This document shows positions 1 through 5,308 of a stretch of DNA of 5,308 nt, in pieces. The notes beneath the pieces are model-generated. The model worked only from the letters and a program-made list of their open reading frames with translations. It was not told where the DNA came from and did no database searches. Origin of the DNA: Lachnospiraceae bacterium (GTDB taxonomy: Bacteria; Bacillota; Clostridia; Lachnospirales; Lachnospiraceae). Every line of letters starts with the position of its first letter. The stretch's first letter is position 1. The stretch lies in contig JAILOA010000301.1 of NCBI GenBank assembly GCA_024691065.1, positions 1-5,308 on the forward strand, in the 5' to 3' direction. Made by a program: the position numbers and the translations under genes.

Positions 1-21
1 TAAATGTGATAACTGACTCAT
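1..21 (-). CDS. 5' end of a divergent gene, cut by the left window edge
   Basis: On the minus strand an ATG at 21-19 opens a frame reading M-S-Q-L-S-H-L up to the window edge without a stop. A GAGG Shine-Dalgarno (33-30) sits 8 bases before this ATG, and a good promoter lies further upstream at 283-255. These three signals in the right order are the only support; seven codons are too few to name a product. The gene would be transcribed away from the arylsulfotransferase gene, so the two share the intergenic region. It could still be a chance ATG with a purine-rich stretch in front of it. Confidence 0.45.
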
Positions 22-29
22 AGTTTTTT

Positions 30-33
30 CCTC
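30..33 (-). promoter_or_regulatory. Ribosome binding site of the divergent gene
   Basis: The minus strand reads GAGG followed by an A-rich 8-base spacer and ATG at 21-19. This is what picks that ATG as a likely start codon. Confidence 0.45.
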
Positions 34-53
34 GTTTTTTATAATATTTTAAT

Positions 54-87
54 GTGATGCGATACAGGAAACGGAATCTGCATGCAC
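54..87 (-). other. Bulged inverted repeat in the leader of the divergent gene
   Basis: GTGATGCGAT (54-63) pairs with ATCTGCATGCAC (76-87) over ten base pairs, with two single-base bulges (79 and 84) and a 12-base loop. If the divergent gene is transcribed from the promoter at 283-255, this hairpin would form in its leader about 20 bases before the RBS. No riboswitch or other known RNA family was recognised. Stems of this quality also arise by chance in AT-rich spacers. Confidence 0.3.
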
Positions 88-170
88 TAAAGTTACATTT
101 TCATAGGTAACAAAACATACAAATCGGGTAATCCTTTGAAATACATATGTAGTTATACGTAAGCATTTAA

Positions 171-226
171 AAGGATATCCCGGATACCTCAAAATATCCT
201 TATAGCCTTAAAATATAAGGTTTTAA
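171..226. repeat. Cluster of overlapping inverted repeats in the divergent spacer
   Basis: AAGGATAT (171-178) pairs with ATATCCTT (194-201), an 8-bp stem with a 15-base loop. Inside it lie two shorter symmetric elements: the palindrome GGATATCC (173-180) and TATCC-c-GGATA (176-186). A second inverted repeat follows directly: CCTTA (206-210) with TAAGG (216-220), overlapped by TTAAAA (208-213) with TTTTAA (221-226). The alternatives share bases and cannot all form at once. On the minus strand the 8-bp stem is followed by a short run of T, so a weak terminator or attenuator in the divergent leader is conceivable, as is a repressor operator. The sequence does not decide between these. Confidence 0.4.
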
Positions 227-254
227 AGATATATTTCATATCGCAATCCCTAAC

Positions 255-283
255 ATTATTACAAAAAAGGATAGTTTTGTCAA
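255..283 (-). promoter_or_regulatory. Sigma-A type promoter for the divergent gene
   Basis: The minus strand has a perfect -35 TTGACA (283-278), a 17-base spacer and a -10 AATAAT (260-255, five of six consensus positions). TG at 263-262 gives an extended -10 element (TGTAATAAT). The predicted transcript would start near 248 and carry a leader of roughly 225 bases before the ATG at 21-19, including both inverted-repeat elements of this spacer. Confidence 0.6.
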
Positions 284-389
284 CGCAAACTTAAGAATAA
301 TTAATGAATGTATATGCAAATTGTTAAGTTTTATTTGAAATTTATAAAAAAACCATATATTAATAATTTATGATATTAGAGATTTTAGT

Positions 390-418
390 TTGACATATGA
401 TAAATCATAAAGTACAAT
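390..418 (+). promoter_or_regulatory. Sigma-A type promoter of the arylsulfotransferase gene
   Basis: A perfect -35 TTGACA (390-395), a 17-base spacer and a -10 TACAAT (413-418, five of six consensus positions) lie about 75 bases before the start codon at 492. Transcription would begin near 425, giving a leader of about 65 bases. Its -35 lies about 107 bp from the divergent -35 on the other strand, so the two promoters face away from each other. No terminator was seen before tagD, so this promoter may also serve the teichoic acid genes downstream. Confidence 0.75.
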
Positions 419-442
419 AACTAAGTTTAGAGACTAAAATAT

Positions 443-466
443 TAGACCTTTAATAAGAAAGGTTTA
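443..466 (+). promoter_or_regulatory. Leader hairpin just before the RBS
   Basis: TAGACCTTT (443-451) pairs with AAAGGTTTA (458-466), a 9-bp stem including one G-T wobble around a 6-base AATAAG loop. A smaller stem, TTTAG (426-430) with CTAAA (434-438), precedes it. The larger hairpin ends six bases before the purine-rich Shine-Dalgarno at 473-480. It could influence translation or mRNA stability, but the stem is AT-rich and weak, and no riboswitch family was recognised. Confidence 0.35.
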
Positions 467-472
467 TGAAGT

Positions 473-480
473 AAGGAAGG
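473..480 (+). promoter_or_regulatory. Ribosome binding site of the arylsulfotransferase gene
   Basis: AAGGAAGG ends 11 bases before the ATG at 492, slightly further away than usual. An ATG at 466 just upstream is followed almost at once by a stop codon. The start at 492 is therefore the only sensible one for this reading frame. Confidence 0.65.
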
Positions 481-491
481 TTTTTTCAACT

Positions 492-2471
492 ATGAGAAAA
501 TTAGTTGGAAGTGTCTTAAGAAAGGCATTTCATAAAGGAAGAGACATTTATAATTCTAATATTAAAACTGAAAAATGGCTTAGAAAACAGTCGGAGTCAT
601 TTGATATAAGTTTCGCTTATAACGGCAGAAGCTATGAAACCAACATAGAGAACAGTCTTCTTGCTAGGGCAGTTGACAGCAGGAAGAAGGATATGTACAT
701 TGCATCTGTGCTGGATTCAAAAGAGTATACATTAAATAATCCTCTTATAATAAGGAATCCTTACAAGATATCATTACTTACGGTGCTCGTTGTATTTAAT
801 ACGGAAGAGGAGTGTAAGATAGAATATACAATTAAGGGTCAGGACAATGCAAATGACTTTGATACCTGTGATGAGCATATGTCTACCAGACACAGAGTTC
901 CGGTTGTAGGACTTTATGCAGGTAAGATAAGCACTGTTAATTTTAGGGCTGTTAATAAGGAAGGAAAGGTTATCGGCAAGAAGACAATAAAGGTAATGTG
1001 TGAGAAGATAGACCGAAAGATTGCCGGTAAGATAGAATTTAAGGTACATAAGGAAGAAAGCCTGAATGAGTTTTTCTTCGTATCCGGAGGATATTCCGGC
1101 GGTGCCTACGGCTTTGACCGCGCAGGTAATATAAGGATTGCGCTTTCCGAGATTCCGATGCACTATGGTGTCTATATGTTTGACAACGGAAGGTTCCTGT
1201 TCCCTGAACTTAAGATGAGACGTCCTGTTTACGGAAATGCCCATTCGGTTGTTACTCACGAGATGGATCTCATGGGAAGAACCTATCACACCTATTACAA
1301 TCCAAAGGGCTTTCATCATTGGGCTTGCGAGGAAAAAGAGGGTGGCAACATCCTTACAGTTTCTAGTTCTTTGGATGATACATATATGGAAAATGTTATT
1401 CTCGAGCTGGACAGAAAGACCGGTATGGCTATTCACGAAACCAGCATGAATAACCTGTTTGATAAGACCTATGTAACCAGAAATGACTGGGTACATTTGA
1501 ATGCTATGGATTATATACCGGAGGAAAATACGGTTATAGCCTGCATGCGAAACATTCATACAATAGCAAAGATTAACCTTGATACCGAGGAAATCCTTTG
1601 GATAATGACAAATCCCGAGTTCTTTAAGGGAACGGAGCAGGAGGATAAATGCTTGACGCCGGTCGGTGACATTGACTGGTTCTTCCAGCAACACGGAGTT
1701 AAGATTATTCACGAGGATATCGATGGTAATCCTGATAACCTTCATATCATGCTTTACGATAACCACGCTGTTAACAGGCGTCCGGTGCCATGGCATGACG
1801 GAGATGAGGATTATTCTTATGCCGAGGTATTTACAATTGATGAGAAGGCGCGTACCTTTAAGCAGGAGAAGCGTTTCAGGGTTCCGGTTTGTTCGACGCG
1901 TTGCAATAACGAGTTTTATTATGATGATAACAGAATGTTCGTTATGTGCGCCCGTCTTAAGAACGGTAAGGAGCTTGGATATCTCGGAGAAATCTTTGAA
2001 TTTGATTACAAAACAGGCGAGTGCCTGAATGAAATCGCTTTGGAGAAGGACTTCTTTACGGCGCATTCTATTGATATAAATGTAGCTGAAATGTCTATGG
2101 ATGCTTCGCTTTATGCCGATGTATTCTTAGGAAAGCTCTATGAGCCTGTGAGAAATGATACCTTGGGTAAGGAATTCAGGGATGCTGTTCCGATGCCTGA
2201 TAATATTAAGGAAGAAATCAAATTCCGTACAATGGGTGATGTCCTCCAGTTGAAGGCTCACGACCACGATATACAGAAAATCGTGCTTTACAGCGATGAT
2301 AATGTATATACACAGAATTTTGACGATTCCACACAGCCACTCGAGATATTTAAGAATCAGGCGTATTTTATAAGTATGCCGATGAGTGGTATGAAAAACG
2401 GTAAATACAGACTTGCATTGTGCTATAAGGATGAGTATTATACCACAGGATATACGGTGGATATTAAATAA
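492..2471 (+). CDS. Arylsulfotransferase (ASST) family protein, no signal peptide
   Basis: This 659-residue protein matches the PAPS-independent arylsulfate sulfotransferases (AssT type), which move a sulfuryl group from one phenolic sulfate ester to another phenol through a sulfo-histidine. Residues about 40-175 look like the beta-rich N-terminal domain, with the family-typical HRVPVVGLYAG at 134-144. The propeller-like catalytic part follows. The active-site set is visible: FHHW (274-277), DWVHLN (332-337), CMRNIH (351-356) and QHGV (400-403). H335 and R353 are 18 apart, the spacing I recall for H356 and R374 of E. coli AssT, so H401 is the likely counterpart of catalytic H436. A beta-rich tail (about 595-659) ends it. 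The N-terminus is basic with no hydrophobic segment, unlike periplasmic AssT, suggesting a cytoplasmic or peripheral-membrane location. Only one Cys (C387) lies shortly before H401, where E. coli has a disulfide pair. The physiological substrate is unknown. Family assignment is firm; activity is inferred. Confidence 0.87.
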   Translation: MRKLVGSVLRKAFHKGRDIYNSNIKTEKWLRKQSESFDISFAYNGRSYETNIENSLLARAVDSRKKDMYIASVLDSKEYTLNNPLIIRNPYKISLLTVLVVFNTEEECKIEYTIKGQDNANDFDTCDEHMSTRHRVPVVGLYAGKISTVNFRAVNKEGKVIGKKTIKVMCEKIDRKIAGKIEFKVHKEESLNEFFFVSGGYSGGAYGFDRAGNIRIALSEIPMHYGVYMFDNGRFLFPELKMRRPVYGNAHSVVTHEMDLMGRTYHTYYNPKGFHHWACEEKEGGNILTVSSSLDDTYMENVILELDRKTGMAIHETSMNNLFDKTYVTRNDWVHLNAMDYIPEENTVIACMRNIHTIAKINLDTEEILWIMTNPEFFKGTEQEDKCLTPVGDIDWFFQQHGVKIIHEDIDGNPDNLHIMLYDNHAVNRRPVPWHDGDEDYSYAEVFTIDEKARTFKQEKRFRVPVCSTRCNNEFYYDDNRMFVMCARLKNGKELGYLGEIFEFDYKTGECLNEIALEKDFFTAHSIDINVAEMSMDASLYADVFLGKLYEPVRNDTLGKEFRDAVPMPDNIKEEIKFRTMGDVLQLKAHDHDIQKIVLYSDDNVYTQNFDDSTQPLEIFKNQAYFISMPMSGMKNGKYRLALCYKDEYYTTGYTVDIK

Positions 2472-2480
2472 TACCTAAAA

Positions 2481-2730
2481 TACTTAATGTGCATCGAGTG
2501 ATACATTTCACCGGATACATTTCATAAAAAAACTACTTAAAAATGTTTAATATGCATCGGTGAATACATTTCACCGGATGCATTTCATAAAAAAATACTT
2601 AATAATGCTTAATGTGCATCGAGTGATACATTTCACCGGATACATTTCAGAAAAAAACTACTTAAAAATGTTTAATATGCATCGGTGAATATATTTCGCC
2701 GGATACATTTCAATATAAAAAACTAAATGG
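2481..2730. repeat. Four hairpin units in a duplicated A-B tandem array
   Basis: This array fills nearly all of the 268-bp gap between the arylsulfotransferase gene and tagD. GCATCG recurs at 2491, 2554, 2616 and 2679, giving units of 62-63 bp. Units alternate between type A (GCATCGAGTGA) and type B (GCATCGGTGAA), so the larger period is 125 bp: 2481-2605 is repeated at 2606-2730. The copies differ at only about five positions over their first 100 or so bases, then diverge at the tagD side. The best stem, in the first B unit, is ATGCATCGGTGAA (2552-2564) with TTCACCGGATGCAT (2570-2583), 13 bp with a single bulged G. Each stem is followed by an A-run on the plus strand, not a T-run, so these are not ordinary terminators in the direction of the genes. 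I see no ORF or convincing promoter here. The repeat family is not one I recognise. Confidence 0.9.
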
Positions 2731-2732
2731 AG
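2729..2732 (+). promoter_or_regulatory. Ribosome binding site of tagD
   Basis: GGAG lies seven bases before the ATG at 2740. It falls where the last copy of the repeat array has already diverged into A-rich sequence, so the RBS is outside the hairpins and should stay accessible. Confidence 0.7.
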
Positions 2733-2739
2733 AAAAATC

Positions 2740-3147
2740 ATGAGAAAAGTAATTACTTACGGAACATACGATTTATTACATGTAGGACATATTAATTTAC
2801 TCAGGAGAGCAAAGGCACAGGGAGATTACCTTGTAGTAGCTCTTTCAAGTGATGAGTTCAATGCCATTAAGAATAAAAAGGCTTACTATCCTTATGAGGA
2901 CAGGAAGACCATTTTAGAGGCAATTAAATATGTAGATGAGGTTATCCCTGAGTATAACTGGGAACAGAAAATAAAAGATGTCCAGGACAATGATATAGAT
3001 GTCTTCGTAATGGGAGACGATTGGACAGGAAAATTTGACTTCCTTAAAGATTATTGTGAAGTAGTATATTTACCAAGAACAGAGGGAATATCTACTACTA
3101 AGATTAAAGAAGATTTAGGATTAAAGGGTACCAAGGGACAAGATTAA
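2740..3147 (+). CDS. tagD: Glycerol-3-phosphate cytidylyltransferase (TagD/TarD)
   Basis: This enzyme makes CDP-glycerol and pyrophosphate from CTP and sn-glycerol 3-phosphate in the cytoplasm, supplying the activated precursor for glycerol-phosphate wall polymers. The 135-residue protein is close to the size of Bacillus subtilis TagD (about 129 residues). It shows the nucleotidyltransferase signature in full: YGTYDLLHVGH at 7-17 with the HxGH motif at 14-17, a basic segment followed by YPYEDR (50-55), GDDW at 92-95, and RTEGISTT at 113-120, which serves CTP binding in this family. All key residues are present, so it should be active. The user of its product lies 14 bp downstream with its own strong RBS, so the two are surely co-transcribed. 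No separate promoter could be identified in the repeat-filled region upstream, leaving transcription from the promoter at 390 as one option. Related cytidylyltransferases for other alditol or amino-alcohol phosphates are less likely given this neighbour. Confidence 0.95.
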   Translation: MRKVITYGTYDLLHVGHINLLRRAKAQGDYLVVALSSDEFNAIKNKKAYYPYEDRKTILEAIKYVDEVIPEYNWEQKIKDVQDNDIDVFVMGDDWTGKFDFLKDYCEVVYLPRTEGISTTKIKEDLGLKGTKGQD

Positions 3148-3149
3148 TA

Positions 3150-3155
3150 AAGGAG
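3150..3155 (+). promoter_or_regulatory. Ribosome binding site of the glycerophosphotransferase gene
   Basis: AAGGAG sits six bases before the ATG at 3162, right after the tagD stop codon. A second candidate, GAGGA (3238-3242), is six bases before an in-frame ATG at 3249 (Met30). The upstream start is preferred because the signal is longer and it leaves a tight 14-bp junction with tagD. Confidence 0.8.
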
Positions 3156-3161
3156 TTAATA

Positions 3162-5308
3162 ATGTTTGGCACAGTAAGAGGTATTGCGGCAAGCGCAGTT
3201 AATGTCATAAAAAATAATTTTAGGCGATTTTTTACAAGAGGACCTAAAATGAAATTTGTTTTCGGATATCATTATAAGCATTCACAGGTAGTGGATAACA
3301 GAATCCTTTTCGAGTCATTCCACGGATCCACCGTATCCGACTCACCGCTTTATATATTAAAGGAATTGTTATCCAGAGAGGATGCAGCTGATTTCGAGAT
3401 TTATTATGCAACTAATACTAATGATATAGCAACTCACAGAGAGTTTTTGAAGGCTAATAATATGGAAATGGTTAAGCTCATTCCGGTTTCAGCCTATAAA
3501 TACAATAAAATTCTTGCAACTTCAAAATATCTTATCAATAATAGCTCTTTCCCGGTCTATTTTATAAAGAAGGAAGAGCAGATCTATTTGCAGACATGGC
3601 ACGGAACACCCCTTAAAACATTAGGTAAGCAGATGAGAATGGGAATTGAATCAATGTACAATGTACAGCACAATTTCCTTCAGGCAACATATTTGATGCA
3701 TCCTAATGAATTTACTAAAAATGCAATAATGGGCGATTATAACCTTGAAACTCTTTATACAGGAAAGGTTTATCTGAGCGGTTATCCAAGAAATTCCATT
3801 TTTATGGATAAGGAAGCGGGAGAGAAGCTTCGTGAAAAGCTTGGACTTAAGGACAAGGTTGTATATGCTTACATGCCTACCTGGAGAGGAACCTCCAACC
3901 ATGCCATAAATCAGGATAATTATTCCAGGGAAGTTACCAAGATGCTTAAGGTTATCGATAAGAAACTTAAGGATAACCAGCTTTTATATGTAAATTTCCA
4001 TCCTATCTTAAAGGGAGCAATTAAAATCGAGGGTTTGAATCATGTTAAGCAGTTCCCTTCGGATGTAAATAATTATGAGTTTTTGAATTGCGTGGATGCG
4101 CTTGTAACTGACTATTCCAGCGTATTCTTTGACTTTAGTGTAACCAGAAAGCCGATTATTCTCTTCATGTATGATTACAATGAGTACATGAATGACCGCG
4201 GAATGTATATGGATATCCGTGAACTTCCGTTTGTAAAGATTTACAAGACCAAGGAGCTTGCGGAATGGCTTTCTGAAGAGAAGATACTCACTGCCACCTA
4301 TGATGACGGTGAGTATGTAGATAAATTTATCAAGTATGACAGCCTTGATGCACCGGCTAAAATGCTTGATTTGGTGCTTTACGGCAAGGAAGACGGAATG
4401 GAGGTCTTCGATTACTCCAAGAATAAGGACATTAAGAGAAGGGTAATCCATCCTGTAAGAATCAAGACAAGAGAAGACTTTGAAACTATCAAGAATATCG
4501 TTAAGCCGAATGATATAGTGCTTTTGGAGAAAAAATACTTCTCAAAGGCAGTATCTGCAATGCTTTACGATTTTTATAATGATATATTTGATTATGTAAT
4601 CATTACAAATACCACACCGAGAACATTTATAGAGGATTTCTTCAGACTCGTTGGTGGTAAAAAGACTACAGAGGTAATCGCCAAGAGGGAGTTAAAGCGT
4701 ACATTCCCTAACCTTGACATTGAGATGCCTTATATAGAGGATTTCTATGTTGCGGAAGAGAAGAATAGTATTTCTGACACTGAGGTTATCTATGTAAAAG
4801 CTAAGCTTTTAAGCGATGGCAAGGAAATGACCATAAAGTTTATGGATTCCGATAATTACAAAATCAAGCAATATATGGTATTTGACGCAAAGGGCGGTAT
4901 CATTCGTTCCAGACCGCTTGGTAAGCGTGAATCGTCACAGGGCGAGATAAAAGAAGACTTCCAGCTTATTAAGAGCCGTATGAATATGGGCGACCGCTAT
5001 GAAATAGGCGGAGAGTTTGAGGACAAGAAGACCGGAATTTGCCGTCTTGGAATGTTCTATGATCCTGATCTTAATGAAGTTAATGAGAAAAATGTATCGA
5101 AGAAGATTCATAAGGATTCGTTTTTAGCACCTGTTACGGTTGAAGGCCTTGGAAGTAAGAAAAATATTGCGAAGTTTGAAAAGGGATTTGCATCCATTAT
5201 TCCTATTCCTTATACAAAGAGCTTTAAGAATGGATTTTCATTATTTGTATGTAAGCCGGGAATGGTTGTAAATGAATATCTCCATGCTGACATTTCTTCG
5301 ATAAAGTC
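3162..5308 (+). CDS. CDP-glycerol glycerophosphotransferase (TagF/TagB family), 3' end cut by the window
   Basis: The frame is open from 3162 to the window edge, 715 codons without a stop, so the protein is C-terminally incomplete here. Members of this family transfer glycerol phosphate from CDP-glycerol onto a lipid-linked acceptor or growing chain at the inner face of the membrane. Visible motifs are ESFHG (51-55), TWHGTPLK (145-152, with the conserved catalytic-type His147), YMPTWRG (237-243), NFHP (278-281, second conserved His) and TDYSSVFFDF (316-325). Residues 1-28 form a basic, partly hydrophobic stretch that could be an amphipathic membrane-binding helix. The transferase part ends near 410. 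About 300 more residues follow: a mixed alpha/beta segment (about 428-535), then a probably beta-rich segment (from about 540). I do not recognise either. Priming (TagB-like) and polymerising (TagF-like) members share these motifs, so the symbol is left open. The preceding tagD supplies the donor substrate. Confidence 0.92.
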   Translation, partial: MFGTVRGIAASAVNVIKNNFRRFFTRGPKMKFVFGYHYKHSQVVDNRILFESFHGSTVSDSPLYILKELLSREDAADFEIYYATNTNDIATHREFLKANNMEMVKLIPVSAYKYNKILATSKYLINNSSFPVYFIKKEEQIYLQTWHGTPLKTLGKQMRMGIESMYNVQHNFLQATYLMHPNEFTKNAIMGDYNLETLYTGKVYLSGYPRNSIFMDKEAGEKLREKLGLKDKVVYAYMPTWRGTSNHAINQDNYSREVTKMLKVIDKKLKDNQLLYVNFHPILKGAIKIEGLNHVKQFPSDVNNYEFLNCVDALVTDYSSVFFDFSVTRKPIILFMYDYNEYMNDRGMYMDIRELPFVKIYKTKELAEWLSEEKILTATYDDGEYVDKFIKYDSLDAPAKMLDLVLYGKEDGMEVFDYSKNKDIKRRVIHPVRIKTREDFETIKNIVKPNDIVLLEKKYFSKAVSAMLYDFYNDIFDYVIITNTTPRTFIEDFFRLVGGKKTTEVIAKRELKRTFPNLDIEMPYIEDFYVAEEKNSISDTEVIYVKAKLLSDGKEMTIKFMDSDNYKIKQYMVFDAKGGIIRSRPLGKRESSQGEIKEDFQLIKSRMNMGDRYEIGGEFEDKKTGICRLGMFYDPDLNEVNEKNVSKKIHKDSFLAPVTVEGLGSKKNIAKFEKGFASIIPIPYTKSFKNGFSLFVCKPGMVVNEYLHADISSIK

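Noticed and set aside
51..87. Degenerate extra copy of the ASST-tagD repeat unit, suggested by AATGTG, GATACA and CGGA in similar order
   Set aside because: The shared pieces are short and the spacing differs from the array units, so the likeness is not beyond chance.
774..2066. Long minus-strand open frame (430 codons) opposite the arylsulfotransferase gene
   Set aside because: It lies fully within a well-supported gene on the other strand, its translation shows no recognisable motif, and no RBS or promoter was seen for it. It is a shadow of the real reading frame.
2552..2597. Intrinsic terminator for the arylsulfotransferase gene
   Set aside because: The stems are good, but each is followed by a run of A on the plus strand. 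On the minus strand no T-run follows a stem directly, so neither direction fits a standard terminator.
2692..2720. Promoter for tagD at TATAAA (2714-2719)
   Set aside because: No acceptable -35 element is found 16-18 bases upstream. The match is likely due to A/T richness.
2481..2730. CRISPR array
   Set aside because: The intervals between repeated segments are themselves repeated, there are no unique spacers, and no cas gene is present.
3651..4451. Two minus-strand open frames (3651-3902 and 4008-4451) opposite the glycerophosphotransferase gene
   Set aside because: They overlap the conserved catalytic motifs of the plus-strand gene and have no recognisable content of their own.

Overview
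The window looks like chromosomal DNA from a low-GC Firmicute. Intergenic DNA is very AT-rich, Shine-Dalgarno sites are strong (AAGGAG, GGAG) and there is a clean sigma-A type promoter. The combination of glycerol-teichoic-acid genes with an arylsulfate sulfotransferase family protein would fit a gut Clostridia lineage such as Lachnospiraceae. That placement is inference, not something the sequence proves.

Layout: (1) Positions 1-491 form a divergent intergenic region. The minus strand seems to carry the first seven codons of a gene that runs off the left edge (ATG at 21-19). It has its own RBS, a long leader holding inverted repeats, and a TTGACA-17-AATAAT promoter at 283-255. The plus strand carries a TTGACA-17-TACAAT promoter at 390-418 and a 9-bp hairpin just before the RBS of the first plus-strand gene. 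(2) Positions 492-2471 encode a 659-residue arylsulfotransferase (ASST) family protein with no visible signal peptide. (3) Positions 2472-2739 are a non-coding spacer of about 270 bp, filled by four hairpin units of about 63 bp arranged as a duplicated A-B pair (125-bp superperiod). (4) Positions 2740-3147 encode glycerol-3-phosphate cytidylyltransferase (TagD). (5) From 3162 to the right edge runs a TagF/TagB family CDP-glycerol glycerophosphotransferase with a long extra C-terminal part, cut by the window end.

How the genes fit together: TagD makes CDP-glycerol from glycerol 3-phosphate and CTP. The glycerophosphotransferase 14 bp downstream would use it to build or prime a poly(glycerol-phosphate) cell-envelope polymer. 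The ASST-like gene lies upstream on the same strand, and I see no intrinsic terminator between it and tagD, so read-through is possible. Whether the sulfotransferase-like protein works on the same envelope polymer is open. The most unusual items are the duplicated, nested hairpin repeat between ASST and tagD, and the pairing of a leaderless ASST with teichoic acid genes.
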